Source: Myxococcales bacterium
Lineage (GTDB): Bacteria > Myxococcota_A > UBA9160 > SZUA-336
DNA length: 64,000 bases
NCBI GenBank assembly: GCA_013215565.1
Contig: JABSQV010000016.1
Coordinates: 38,390 to 102,389, forward strand
Direction of reading: 5' to 3'
Part shown: positions 14,810-24,064 of the stretch, piece by piece
Layout: each line of letters opens with the position of its first letter
How positions within the stretch are numbered: position 1 is the first letter of the stretch
Notes under the pieces: model-generated
Database searches by the model: none
What the model was told of the DNA's origin: nothing
Seen by the model: the letters and a program-made list of their open reading frames with translations, nothing else
Made by a program: the position numbers and the translations under genes

Positions 14810-16555
14810 ATGTCAGAGAGCCAGAGGTCGCTGCCCCTGGAGCCGGCAGCGCCGCGGCGCGCCTCGATCCGGGCCGGTCGCGGCCGCAAGTCGACCTTGA
14901 AGGGTTCCCGCCGAAAAGGCTCCGCCGCGAGCCCCAAGTCCGCCGGGCCGGCTCGCGCACCCGAGAAGCGGGCCCGGGGATCCCGGAATTCCGAAGGTTC
15001 CTCGGCTGAACAGATGGCCCACCGCCAGCGGGACATCTCGGTCTCGGAGTTTTTCGCCAAGAACCGCCATCTCCTGGGGTTCGACAATCCTGCCAAGGCG
15101 CTCCTCACTACGGTGAAGGAGTTGGTGGACAACGCGCTCGACGCTTCCGACGAGGCGCGCCTCCCCGCAGAGGTCGAGATCCGGATCGATCAGCTTGCTG
15201 AGGATCGCTTCCGCGTGATCTGCACCGACCACGGACCGGGCATCGTCGCACGCAACGTGCCCTCCGTATTCGGGAAGCTGCTCTTCGGTTCGAAGTTTCA
15301 TCGGCTCAAGATGAGCCGCGGCCAGCAGGGGATCGGAGTGAGCGCGGCCGGCATGTACGGCCTGCTGACGACCGGCCATCCGGTCCGCGTGATCTCCCGG
15401 ACCTCGGCGAAGAAGCCAGCGCACCGCTTCGAGATCGCGATCGACACCCAGAAGAATCGCCCGGCCGTCAAGCAGGACGACGAGGTCGAGTGGGAGCTGG
15501 AGCACGGCACCCGCGTCGAGATCGAACTCGAGGCGAGCTACCGCAAGGGCCAGCACTCGGCCGACGCCTACATTCTACAGATCTCACTTGCGAACCCGCA
15601 TGCGACGATCCGCTACCTGGGCCCGGGACGCGAGAACGACGAGAGCCCGACAGTCTACGAACGTGTCACTACGGAGCTTCCGCCCGAAACGGCCGAGATC
15701 AAGCCCCATCCCTATGGGGTCGAACTCGGGATCCTGATGCAGCTGCTGCGCGAATCGAAGAACCGGAATCTCTCGGGCCTGCTCGTCAGTCAGTTCAGCC
15801 GCGTTACGACGCGCACGGCGAACGAGATCTGCAAGGCGGCCGGGATCTCGAGCTCGCGACGGCCTACGGCAATGGACCGCGCCGAGGCGGAGGCGCTGCA
15901 TCGCGGGATCGCCAAATCCAAGATCATGGCCCCGCCGACCGATTGCATCGCTCCGATCGGCGAAGAACTCCTCGCGCGGGCCCTCTCGACGATTCACGCC
16001 TGCGACTTCCAGACGGCCGTCACGCGCCGGCCCGCCGTCTACAGGGGCAATCCCTTTCTGATCGAAGTGGCACTTGCGTGGGGCGGAGAGCTGAGCGCCG
16101 AGGACCCGGCCACCGTGTACCGCTACGCGAACCGCGTGCCGCTTCAGTATCAGCAGGGGGCCTGCGCGATCACGCGCGCGGTCTCGATGACCGACTGGAA
16201 GAAGTACGGACTCCAGCAACCCCGCGGCGCAGCGCCGCTGGGACCCGTCGTGGTCATGGTTCACATTGCGAGCGTGTGGGTTCCGTTCACGTCGGAGTCT
16301 AAGGAAGCCATCGCGCACTATCCCGAGATCATCAGAGAGATCAAACTCGCCCTACAGGACTGCGGTCGGCGTTTGGGTCAGCATCTGCGGCGGCGGCGGC
16401 GCGAGGCGGACGAGGTCAAGAAGCAGGACTACATCAAGAAATACATCCCACACGTCGTGCAAGCACTGAAGGCGATCCTGGACCTTTCGGACAAGGAGAC
16501 GCAGCAGACCGTCGTGACCCTGACCCAGATCCTCGAGCGCAGCCGGAAGCTCTGA
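14810..16555 (+). CDS. DNA topoisomerase VI subunit B
   Basis: ATPase subunit of the type IIB topoisomerase, which relaxes and decatenates DNA by passing a duplex through a double-strand break made by subunit A. The 581-residue protein has the GHKL fold: N-box ELVDNALDASDE (Glu104, Asn108), DHGPGI (140-145) and GQQGIG (171-176). A transducer-like C-terminal part ends in a basic helix (RRRREADEVKKQDYIKKYIPH). The first 70 residues are a Lys/Arg/Ser-rich extension not found in the archaeal core. The ATG at 14810 is supported by GGGAG. The stop overlaps the start of the A subunit as TGATG, the classic two-subunit operon. Type IIB enzymes are typical of archaea and plants and patchy in bacteria. 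Confidence 0.92.
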   Translation: MSESQRSLPLEPAAPRRASIRAGRGRKSTLKGSRRKGSAASPKSAGPARAPEKRARGSRNSEGSSAEQMAHRQRDISVSEFFAKNRHLLGFDNPAKALLTTVKELVDNALDASDEARLPAEVEIRIDQLAEDRFRVICTDHGPGIVARNVPSVFGKLLFGSKFHRLKMSRGQQGIGVSAAGMYGLLTTGHPVRVISRTSAKKPAHRFEIAIDTQKNRPAVKQDDEVEWELEHGTRVEIELEASYRKGQHSADAYILQISLANPHATIRYLGPGRENDESPTVYERVTTELPPETAEIKPHPYGVELGILMQLLRESKNRNLSGLLVSQFSRVTTRTANEICKAAGISSSRRPTAMDRAEAEALHRGIAKSKIMAPPTDCIAPIGEELLARALSTIHACDFQTAVTRRPAVYRGNPFLIEVALAWGGELSAEDPATVYRYANRVPLQYQQGACAITRAVSMTDWKKYGLQQPRGAAPLGPVVVMVHIASVWVPFTSESKEAIAHYPEIIREIKLALQDCGRRLGQHLRRRRREADEVKKQDYIKKYIPHVVQALKAILDLSDKETQQTVVTLTQILERSRKL

Positions 16556-17811
16556 TGGGTACCCGGCGCAAGACGGCAGCGAAGAAGACGGCGCGAAAGA
16601 AGGGCGTGACCAAGAAAGCGCCGCGCAAGAAGAGCACGGCGAAGACGACCCGGAGCAAGAAGACCGTACGCGCACGGAGGAGCACGGCAGCAAAACCGCT
16701 CGAACGACGGGTCCATGCCACCGACGAAGAAACGATCGAACAGATCACCTCGACCGCCAGGGGCGTCCACCAGACGATCCGTAAGGGCAACCGACCCGAC
16801 CTATCGCTCCCGGTACGGGCTCTCTCCAACGTCTCCTACGACGGCCGGGGCGGATACCTGGAGATCGGGCGTCAAAAGAAGACCCGGACGCTGTCCGTGA
16901 ACACCGTCAAGAATTTTGCCCAGACGCTCAAGATGATGGCGCTCTCCAAGGATCTCGTGCAGGAAAACGATTTCGCGACCAAGCGAGAGGCCTATTACAT
17001 CTCGAAGAACTGGGAAGAGACGAAGTTCGACGAACAGATCGAGTCCGACACGGTGATGGACGATATCGAGGCGCTCTTCAGCGTTCACGCGATCAACCGA
17101 GAGCAACTCCGCTTCTATCCGGAAGAACACGGCGGCTCGGTTTCGGGCCCGCTGGTGGTCAGCGACCGGGACGCGACCGGGCGAGTCGCGCGCATCGACT
17201 GCGCCAACTTCGGCTCCGGCGCCTACTCCATTCCAGCCTCGGTCGAGGACCTCGAGTTCGAAACCAGCGCCGACTTCGTACTGCTCGTGGAAACCGCCGG
17301 GATGTTCCAGCGCCTGCAGTCCCATCGCTTCTGGGAAAGCTCCAACTGCATCTTGGTCGAGATGAAGGGCGTACCCGCCCGCGCGGTGCGCCGCTTCGTG
17401 CGCCGCCTCGCGGACGAAGCACGCCTCCCGGTCTACGTGTTCGTCGACTGCGACCCCTACGGCATCGCCAACATCTACCGGACACTCAAGGTCGGCTCGG
17501 GCTCTTCCGCCCACATCAACAAGTTCTTCTGCGTCCCGAGTGCACGTTTTCTGGGGGTGACACCCCAGGATATCGTGGACTACGAACTGCCGACGCACCC
17601 GCTCAAGGAGGTCGACATCAAGCGCGCCAGGGATGCGCTCAAGAACGACCCCTTCTTCAAGAGCCATCTCCAGTGGCGGAAGGCGCTCGAGCAGTTGATC
17701 AAGATGGGCGTCCGGGCCGAGCAGCAGGCCCTGGCGATGTGGGGCCTCAACTACGTGATCGAAGAATATCTGCCCGCAAAGCTCGAACAGCCCGACCGCT
17801 TCCTGCCCTAG
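16555..17811 (+). CDS. DNA topoisomerase VI subunit A (Spo11-like)
   Basis: Cleavage subunit of topoisomerase VI. The 418-residue protein has the winged-helix CAP domain with the catalytic tyrosine in KREAYYISKNW (Tyr148 by alignment with Spo11). Its Toprim domain has VETAGM (Glu246) and VDCDPYGIANIY (Asp298, Asp300) for Mg2+. The first ~53 residues contain about 23 Lys/Arg, with AKK, RKK and TKK repeats resembling a histone-H1/AlgP-like tail, which should bind DNA non-specifically. It starts within the last base of the B-subunit stop. Downstream it faces the convergent bfd gene. Confidence 0.93.
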   Translation: MGTRRKTAAKKTARKKGVTKKAPRKKSTAKTTRSKKTVRARRSTAAKPLERRVHATDEETIEQITSTARGVHQTIRKGNRPDLSLPVRALSNVSYDGRGGYLEIGRQKKTRTLSVNTVKNFAQTLKMMALSKDLVQENDFATKREAYYISKNWEETKFDEQIESDTVMDDIEALFSVHAINREQLRFYPEEHGGSVSGPLVVSDRDATGRVARIDCANFGSGAYSIPASVEDLEFETSADFVLLVETAGMFQRLQSHRFWESSNCILVEMKGVPARAVRRFVRRLADEARLPVYVFVDCDPYGIANIYRTLKVGSGSSAHINKFFCVPSARFLGVTPQDIVDYELPTHPLKEVDIKRARDALKNDPFFKSHLQWRKALEQLIKMGVRAEQQALAMWGLNYVIEEYLPAKLEQPDRFLP

Positions 17812-17835
17812 CCCAGCGCTCGGAAGGCGGCGGCG

Positions 17836-18051
17836 TCAGCTGGCGGTCTCGAGTCGGACGAGCGCTGCCGTCTCGCGGACCGCTGCCCGGCCCTGCTCGC
17901 TCTCGATGATCTCCCGCAGCGCGCGGTGGCAGCCGCCGCAGGCCTTGCCGGCTCCCGTCGATCGGCAGAGCGCCGGCAGCGTCACGGCACCTGCGCGCAC
18001 CGAGCGCCGAACTTGCCGTTCCCGGATCCTTTTGCAGTGGCAGACGATCAC
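17836..18051 (-). CDS. bfd: Bacterioferritin-associated ferredoxin
   Basis: A 71-residue [2Fe-2S] protein that in other bacteria reduces and releases iron stored in bacterioferritin. Cluster cysteines are at 4, 6, 38 and 41 (VCHC and CGGC), with the STGAGKACGGC context of the family. The start is a GTG at 18051. A promoter with a Fur box lies directly upstream and the gene follows fur by 63 nt on the same strand, so iron repression is likely. No bacterioferritin gene is in the window. The GTG is only 9 nt from the -10-like hexamer, so the transcript may be leaderless. Confidence 0.88.
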   Translation of the reverse strand: MIVCHCKRIRERQVRRSVRAGAVTLPALCRSTGAGKACGGCHRALREIIESEQGRAAVRETAALVRLETAS

Positions 18052-18060
18052 GATTCCCGG

Positions 18061-18089
18061 ATACTACACCAAATGAGAACGATTATCAA
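18061..18089 (-). promoter_or_regulatory. bfd promoter with overlapping Fur box
   Basis: On the minus strand TTGATA (18089-18084), 17 nt, TAGTAT (18066-18061) forms a sigma-70-like promoter in a conspicuously AT-rich patch. On the plus strand, TGAGAACGATTATCA at 18074-18088 matches the 7-1-7 Fur core TGATAAT-N-ATTATCA at 12 of 14 positions and covers the -35. Fur bound here would block polymerase. The fur gene lies immediately upstream. Confidence 0.72.
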
Positions 18090-18114
18090 TTTTGTTTTCA
18101 AGCGGACGACCGCC

Positions 18115-18552
18115 CTAACGGCAGTCCGCGCAGTAGCCGTAGAGGTCGTGGCGGTGCCGCACTAGCTCGAAGCCGTGCTCGCCCGCAATCCTTTCCTGCC
18201 GCCGCTCGATCTCGTCGTCCTCGAACTCGATCACCTTGTCGCAGCGCAGGCACAGCATGTGGTCGTGATGGGCACGTCGGGTCTCGTACACCGTCACGCC
18301 GTCGCGGAACTGACTCGCCGTCGCGATGCCGGCCTCCACGAAGAGTTTGAGCGCCCGATAGACGGTGGCCGCTCCGATCACGGGGCTGCGCTTCTCCACC
18401 TCGCGGTAGAGCTGTTCGCTCGTCAGATGACCGGACTGACCCATGAAGGTCTCGAGGATCAGCTCTCGCTGTCGGGTATGTTTCAGACCCTGCCGCGCGA
18501 GGTAGGTGTCGAGCCGTACCTTGGCGGAGCTGGAGGGCGTTGACACCGTCAC
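18115..18552 (-). CDS. fur: Fur-family ferric uptake regulator
   Basis: A 145-residue metal-dependent repressor. The winged helix is in LKHTRQRELILETFMGQSGHLTSEQLYREVEKRSPVIGAATVYRALKLF. The metal-binding motif is RRAHHDHMLCLRCDKVIEF, and a second CxxC (CADCR) at the C terminus gives the structural zinc site. The family includes Zur and PerR; the neighbouring bfd gene and the Fur box support an iron regulator. The start is a GTG at 18552. A TTGACT-N17-TAGGTT pair on the minus strand in the end of ptsP could serve as its own promoter. Confidence 0.88.
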   Translation of the reverse strand: MTVSTPSSSAKVRLDTYLARQGLKHTRQRELILETFMGQSGHLTSEQLYREVEKRSPVIGAATVYRALKLFVEAGIATASQFRDGVTVYETRRAHHDHMLCLRCDKVIEFEDDEIERRQERIAGEHGFELVRHRHDLYGYCADCR

Positions 18553-18584
18553 TTTCGACGCATGAGGGGGCTCGTCGCGCGAAC

Positions 18585-20930
18585 CTATCCCCCCGTACCG
18601 CGGGAGTCAACGTGACGGGCCGCCACCAGCGGCCGCAGGGCAGCCGCGAGGTCGGCGTCCCGGTAGAGACCCATCGCCTCGAGTTCGCGCGAGACCAGCG
18701 CGCGCACCTCATCGGCGCGGGAGCTCAGCACCGCCTGCCGGGCAAGCACTTCGGCCCGCCCGGAATCGGTCGCGCGCACCACCTCTCTGACCAGGCTCAC
18801 CCAGACCGGCGCCATCGAGAACTCGCGAATCCCGAGCCCGACTAGCAGCGGCACCGCGGCCGGGTTCCCGGCGAGTTCCCCACACACCGAACACGGGATC
18901 CCGGCTTCCTTCGCCACGGTGGCGGCACGCTCGATCTGCATCAGGACCGCCGGGTGAAACGCGTCGTAGGAAGCCGCGACGCGCTCGTTCTCCCGGTCCA
19001 CGGCGAGCGTGTACTGCACCAGATCGTTGGTCCCGATCGAGAAAAAATCGACGGACGCAGCGAGCCGGTCGGCGAGCGCGACCGCCGCGGGCGTCTCGAG
19101 CATGACTCCGAGCGGCGGTGCCTTCGCCGTGCTCAACTCCCCGCACACGGACTCGAGGAGCGCGCGGACCGCGTCGAGTTCCTCGATCGAAGTCAGCATC
19201 GGGATCATCACGCGCAGGTTGCCCGCAGTGTTCGCGCGCACCACCGCACGGAGTTGCGTCTCCAGAAGCTCGGGGCGCGCCAGCAGCATGCGGATCGAAC
19301 GCCAGCCGAGTTGCGGATTCTCCTCCCGCGCGATCTCACCCGGCATCCACTTGTCACCCCCGAGATCGAAGGTCCGGATCGTGACCCACTCCGGCAGCAG
19401 TGCCTCGGCGGCCGCGCGGTAGATTTGGACCTGTTCCGCCTCGTTCGGAAACCCGCGCGAAGAAAGAACCAGAATCTCGGTACGGAACAGCCCGATGCCG
19501 CGCGCACCGTGCCGGCGGATCAACTCGATGTCGTTGAGGCCTCCGACGTTCCCACACAGTAGAATCTCTTCACCATCCCGCGTCCGCGAGGGCAGGTTCC
19601 CGGACTCGTCCAGGCGATCCCGGAGGCGGTCGAAGCGATCGCGCTTGCCCTCGTACTCGGCGAGCATCTCGTCGGTGGGATTCACGATCAACTGACTGTC
19701 GATGCCGTCGACGATCAGGCGATCCGAAGGTCGCAGCCGCGCCAGGAATCCGGACACCCCCGTCACACCCGGAATCTCGAGAGAGCGGGCAAAGATCGCG
19801 GCGTGGCTCGTGGGGCCACCGTGTTCGGTGACCAGGCCCGCGACCTTCTCGGTCTCGAGCAACACGAACTCACTCGGTGCTATCCGGTCGGCTACGACGA
19901 TTACGCCGTCCCGCAGCGGCGGGTTCTGCTGGCGCACACCGAGCAACTCCCCCACCGCGCGGCGCAGCACGTCCTCGATGTCGGCCGCCCGTTCCCGGAT
20001 CGTCGGACTCTCGGAGGCCGCGAAGATCCGCATGTACTCGCGCATCGTGTCGTGCAGCGCCCGGGCAGCGTTTCCGTGGTCGAAGATCTGCGCCCGGAGT
20101 TTCTCCCGGAAGCCGTCATCCTCGAGGATCATGATGTGGGTGGTGAACACGCGCGCAAACTCGCGACCGAAGCGCTCGCCCACCGCCGCGCGGATGTCCG
20201 AAATCTGGCGCGTCGTTTCGCGCAAGGCCCGCTCGGTCGCACGCCATTCGGATCGGGCCGAACGTGCCGGGCGATAGAGGTCGATCGCGAGGTTGCCGCG
20301 GGGCGGCTGCAGGTGGACGGGGCCGATGGCGATTCCGGGCGCTGTGGAAAGCCCGCGGATCAGCGTCCCGGCCGGGAAGGGTGCGGGCGAGGCGACCGTC
20401 GTGGCCTCTCCGACTTCGCCCTCCCGAAACGCGCGATCGAGCAGGCGGGCATTCAGCACGATCGTCGCCACCTGCGAGGCGATCGTCTCGAGCAATTCGA
20501 CCTCGTCCTCGCTAAAGCTGCGCGGACGGCCGGTCTGAACGCTCAGCACCCCCACCGGGAGCGCCCGCACGACGAGCGGCACGGCCAGCAACGAAAGGAA
20601 GCGCTCCTCTCCGGAGCCCGTGAACTCCACCTGCCGCGGATCCAGCCGGACGTCGGGCACGGAAATCGATTCGCGACTCTCGATGCAGCTGCCCACGATG
20701 CCGTTGCCGGCCCGGAGCCGTACTTTCCCCACGGCATCCTGGCGCAGGCCGCGCGTCGCGCGCAGCACCAACTCCGAACCGTCGTCCTCGAGCAGATAGA
20801 TCGAGCAGCAGCCCACGTGCATCCAGCGCGCAACCAGGCGCACCAGATTCTCGAGGGTCTCCTGGAGTTCGTGGCTTCGTACGAGAAGCCGTCCTACGTC
20901 CCGAAGCAGTTCCGTCGCCGAAAGCGCCAC
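18585..20930 (-). CDS. ptsP: PtsP, GAF-domain enzyme I of the nitrogen PTS
   Basis: A 781-residue PEP-protein phosphotransferase that takes phosphate from PEP and passes it to NPr. A GAF domain occupies about residues 10-165. Enzyme I domains follow: the N-terminal domain from about 190, the active histidine His376 in TEHGGPTSHAAIF, and the PEP-binding barrel ending near residue 750 (PCSVCGELAGNP). The length matches enzyme I-Ntr. The start is GTG at 20930. NPr and EIIA-Ntr are not in the window. A small XRE regulator gene lies 46 nt upstream on the same strand, so the two are probably one unit. Confidence 0.92.
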   Translation of the reverse strand: MALSATELLRDVGRLLVRSHELQETLENLVRLVARWMHVGCCSIYLLEDDGSELVLRATRGLRQDAVGKVRLRAGNGIVGSCIESRESISVPDVRLDPRQVEFTGSGEERFLSLLAVPLVVRALPVGVLSVQTGRPRSFSEDEVELLETIASQVATIVLNARLLDRAFREGEVGEATTVASPAPFPAGTLIRGLSTAPGIAIGPVHLQPPRGNLAIDLYRPARSARSEWRATERALRETTRQISDIRAAVGERFGREFARVFTTHIMILEDDGFREKLRAQIFDHGNAARALHDTMREYMRIFAASESPTIRERAADIEDVLRRAVGELLGVRQQNPPLRDGVIVVADRIAPSEFVLLETEKVAGLVTEHGGPTSHAAIFARSLEIPGVTGVSGFLARLRPSDRLIVDGIDSQLIVNPTDEMLAEYEGKRDRFDRLRDRLDESGNLPSRTRDGEEILLCGNVGGLNDIELIRRHGARGIGLFRTEILVLSSRGFPNEAEQVQIYRAAAEALLPEWVTIRTFDLGGDKWMPGEIAREENPQLGWRSIRMLLARPELLETQLRAVVRANTAGNLRVMIPMLTSIEELDAVRALLESVCGELSTAKAPPLGVMLETPAAVALADRLAASVDFFSIGTNDLVQYTLAVDRENERVAASYDAFHPAVLMQIERAATVAKEAGIPCSVCGELAGNPAAVPLLVGLGIREFSMAPVWVSLVREVVRATDSGRAEVLARQAVLSSRADEVRALVSRELEAMGLYRDADLAAALRPLVAARHVDSRGTGG

Positions 20931-20976
20931 GCGCGGAGCTTAGCGGGTCCGGCGGCGGGTTCGCGCGAGAACGCGA

Positions 20977-21246
20977 TTACTCAGGAAAGACGCTGTGCCG
21001 TTCGTCGAAGCTGCAGCCGAGTGCGAGCAGGATCTTGCGCTTGGTGTCCATGCGACACTTGAGACCCTTCTCCACGGAGTGCACGGTACGCAACGCAACG
21101 CGCGCCCGACGCGCGAGCTGAGACTGCGTCATCAGCCGATTCTCGCGCAGTTCCCGCACCCGGTTCCGGTAGAGCTGCTGGGACTGACCGTTCACCGGCG
21201 CATGATTATTGTTCTGGTCCAGGCCACTCTCTCTGAAGTCGTTCAT
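20977..21246 (-). CDS. XRE-family helix-turn-helix regulator
   Basis: An 89-residue DNA-binding protein from the ATG at 21246 (the frame stays open to 21306, but MNDFRESG is the more likely start). The HTH reads RELRENRLMTQSQLARRARVALRTVHSVEKGLKCRMDTKRKILLALGCSF. The C-terminal RMDTKRKILLALG block is recurrent in small XRE proteins of delta-proteobacterial lineages. It precedes ptsP by 46 nt and may be co-transcribed with it. Target genes are unknown. Confidence 0.82.
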   Translation of the reverse strand: MNDFRESGLDQNNNHAPVNGQSQQLYRNRVRELRENRLMTQSQLARRARVALRTVHSVEKGLKCRMDTKRKILLALGCSFDERHSVFPE

Positions 21247-21475
21247 TCTGAACTGCCTCTGAATGGCGGAGGCCCTCCCGGAACTCCGTGGGGTTTCACC
21301 CATCACAATCGGGAAGGCAGTACGCTTTCTTTAGGTTCCGCCAGTCCTTAGCGCGTGCGCCACTGCCTCGGTGCACGCCCGCGCAGCGCCAAAGCGCACG
21401 ATTTGCAAAGGTGTCGGCCATGAAGCTGCGCCCTCCCGATCGCGCATCGCGTAGAAGCAGCAGAACCGATTCCGG

Positions 21476-24064
21476 ATGAGCAGCTCCTGGCGCCGCCTGA
21501 TCACCGCCGCAGTGGTGCTCTCGCTGGGGTCGCTGGTGCTGTGGGCGGGCCTGCGCGCAGCTTCGTCGCCGAGCGTCCTCGCGGGGCTACTCGAAGACCT
21601 ACTGGGTCGCCCGGTCGAGGTCTCCGGGCTGAAGATCGGCTTCGGAGACGAGCTCGAGTTCGAGTTCCGGGAACTCGCCGTCTTCGAACCCGCAGCTCGC
21701 GCCGAGCACCCGGGAGACCCCGGCCCTCCCGTCCTCCAGGTCGCGCGTGCGCACGGCAGTCTCAGCTGGCGCAGGCTCCTGGACGGCGGCTGGATCCCGC
21801 TCAAGTGGAGACTCGAAGCACCTGTCTGGATCTTGCGCGGGGCGGAGGCGGGCCCCTGGATCGAGCTTCCGCCCCTCCCGCTCGAGGTCGCGGCCGAGGA
21901 CGGAGTCCTGGAATGGCACGCAGAGGGCGCCGCACCGCTGCGCTTCGAAGACCTCGACCTCCGGGTCAGGAGTTCTGGCCCCGACCGGACCCTGCACGGA
22001 ACCGCGCGCGGCAATCTGGCCCAGGAAGGCTCCCGAGCCTCCTTCTCGCTGGAGTTCGAGGGCTCGCCCGAAGCCTGGTCCGCGACCGGTGAGGTCGCGG
22101 GACTGCAGCTCGCGGGTCTGGCAGCGTACGCGGGGAGCGACACGACCCCGGGTGGAAGCGCGTCGGGCCGCTTCACGGTCGCCTACGAGGCCGGGGTCTG
22201 GGAGGGCTGGATCAACCTGGGGATCGAGCGATTCCGCCTGCAGCTTCCGAACTTCAGTGGCCCAATCGCACCCCAGGAGGCGCGGGTCGTTCTGGAGGCA
22301 CGGGTGGAGGCCGGCTCAGCCCGGATCCGGGCTGAGCGTGTCGAGCTAGACGACTTCATCTTATCGGGGGAACTCGAGCTCTCTCCGGGTCCCGGCCGCC
22401 GGATTCGGGGGGTGCTGCAGGTCGCCGACTTTCAACCGGGCCAGCCTGGCGAGCGCCTGCAGTTCCTGCGGCTGGTGGGCCTGCGTCACGGGTCGTGGCG
22501 CGACTTCGACGCGCGCACCGAAGGTGGCCGCATCCAGGATCTGCGGCTCGAACTGAACCTCGAGCTCGATCGCCTCGGCGCCGCGCTCGCCTACGACATG
22601 AAGCCGGACCCGTCCGAACTGAGGCTCTCGGGAAGGGTTCGCGACGGAATCTACCGCCCCAGCCCAGGCGCCTCTCCGCTCGAGAAGATCTCGGGCGAGA
22701 TCGAGCTGATCGGAAACCGGCTCGAGATCCGGGATCTCGCAATCTGGCGTGACGGCAAGCCGCTCCCACGCATCGAGTTGCACGTCGAGGGCATGCATCG
22801 CCTGACACACCTGCCGAAGCAGGCGCGCAAGACCCCGCGCGGACCCGGCGTCCCGATCCCGGGGCTCGGCTCGGCCTTCCGGGCCATGCAGGGGAAACCC
22901 GGAACCGACGCCCCGCCCGTGGTGGTACAGCTTCGCCACTTCGATCTGGGCGTTCCGGCGTTCGTGCTCGAACTCCGGGACGCCAGCGGGATCCTCGACT
23001 TCCCGAACGGGAATCTGCGCCTCGTGAGCGCGGAGGGGACCCTCGGCGGGGCCCCCGCGAGGATCTCGGCCCTCTGGGACCGGGCGCAGAACCGGGTCTC
23101 GACCGAGATCGTCTACGAGGACGGTCCCGCACTACCGCACCGCCGGCCGCGCCCGGACCCCGCGGCCCCCTACCCCTGGGCCGAGGGGGAATTTCGGATT
23201 CAGTCCGCCCACTTCGGCGGGTGGAGAATCGACGGACTGCAGGCAGCGCTGCGGGCGACCGGGGCCGACGTCGCGCTTTCGGAAATCGTCGGAACTCTGG
23301 CGACGGGACCGGTCGAGGCCCGGGGCAAACTCTCCCTGGCCGAACCGGATAGTGCCCCGTTCTCGCTCCAGTTCAATGCCCGCGGGGCCGACGTGGAGGC
23401 GTTGCTCGGCTTCCTCAGCTTGCCGCCGGACGCGCTCAGTGGCACCGCCGCCGCGCAGGGAAGCCTGTCCGGCAGCCTGATGCCGGGCCGGCCCTTCCTG
23501 GCAGGCGCCGACGCGGACTTCTCGGTCGGGGTCGAATCCGGCAGCGTCGAGAATCTACCGGCCTGGGTGCTACTGGCTCGACTCGCGACACCGCTGGGCT
23601 GGAGAGGTCTGATCGGCCGACCGCTTCCGTTCGACGAGATCCGGTCCCGGGTCCGAATTGACCGCGGGATCCTGGAGCTGGAGCGCTTCGAGTTGCAGGG
23701 ACCGGAACTGCGCGCGATTGCGGTCGGCAACCTCGACCTGATCTCGACGGAGCGCGAAACCGACATGGTGATCGCAATGCTGTTTCTGGAAACCGTCGAT
23801 CGCGTGCTGCGGCGCGTCCCGATCATCGGACCCTGGGTTCTGGGTGACGACCAGAACCTCGTGGCCCTCTACTTCCAGCTGAAGGGGCCCTGGGAAGCGC
23901 CGCAGGGACGTTACCTGCCGCCCGACGCGCTCCAGAATGCCGTGGGACTCGCGGGTCGCGTCGTGGGCGTGGTCAAGCGACTCCGGGATCTGTTGCTCTC
24001 GCCGCTTCCGTCGCTCCCGCTCAGGCTTTCCGAGGAGGCGCATGCAAGCGAACGCACGCAGTAA
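21476..24064 (+). CDS. AsmA-like envelope protein
   Basis: An 862-residue large periplasmic protein held by an N-terminal membrane segment (about residues 8-28, LITAAVVLSLGSLVLWAGL). The body is repeated beta-rich sequence with many short aromatic and hydrophobic strands. The C-terminal part (LARLATPLGWRGLIGRPLPFDEIRS...ELQGPELRAIAVGNLDL) is the AsmA C-terminal module. AsmA/YhdP/TamB proteins bridge the envelope and take part in phospholipid transport to the outer membrane. Its end overlaps the heptose adenylyltransferase by 23 nt, a link to outer-membrane lipid assembly. Confidence 0.8.
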   Translation: MSSSWRRLITAAVVLSLGSLVLWAGLRAASSPSVLAGLLEDLLGRPVEVSGLKIGFGDELEFEFRELAVFEPAARAEHPGDPGPPVLQVARAHGSLSWRRLLDGGWIPLKWRLEAPVWILRGAEAGPWIELPPLPLEVAAEDGVLEWHAEGAAPLRFEDLDLRVRSSGPDRTLHGTARGNLAQEGSRASFSLEFEGSPEAWSATGEVAGLQLAGLAAYAGSDTTPGGSASGRFTVAYEAGVWEGWINLGIERFRLQLPNFSGPIAPQEARVVLEARVEAGSARIRAERVELDDFILSGELELSPGPGRRIRGVLQVADFQPGQPGERLQFLRLVGLRHGSWRDFDARTEGGRIQDLRLELNLELDRLGAALAYDMKPDPSELRLSGRVRDGIYRPSPGASPLEKISGEIELIGNRLEIRDLAIWRDGKPLPRIELHVEGMHRLTHLPKQARKTPRGPGVPIPGLGSAFRAMQGKPGTDAPPVVVQLRHFDLGVPAFVLELRDASGILDFPNGNLRLVSAEGTLGGAPARISALWDRAQNRVSTEIVYEDGPALPHRRPRPDPAAPYPWAEGEFRIQSAHFGGWRIDGLQAALRATGADVALSEIVGTLATGPVEARGKLSLAEPDSAPFSLQFNARGADVEALLGFLSLPPDALSGTAAAQGSLSGSLMPGRPFLAGADADFSVGVESGSVENLPAWVLLARLATPLGWRGLIGRPLPFDEIRSRVRIDRGILELERFELQGPELRAIAVGNLDLISTERETDMVIAMLFLETVDRVLRRVPIIGPWVLGDDQNLVALYFQLKGPWEAPQGRYLPPDALQNAVGLAGRVVGVVKRLRDLLLSPLPSLPLRLSEEAHASERTQ

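Noticed and set aside
15000..17811. Topoisomerase VI genes as GyrB/ParE and a primase-like Toprim
   Set aside because: GQQGIG and the missing gyrase C-terminal Toprim in the B gene, and a Spo11-type KREAYY tyrosine in the A gene, mark type IIB.
21247..21475. Sigma-54-type promoter before the XRE/ptsP unit
   Set aside because: A TGGC occurs but the GC at -12 and correct spacing are missing.
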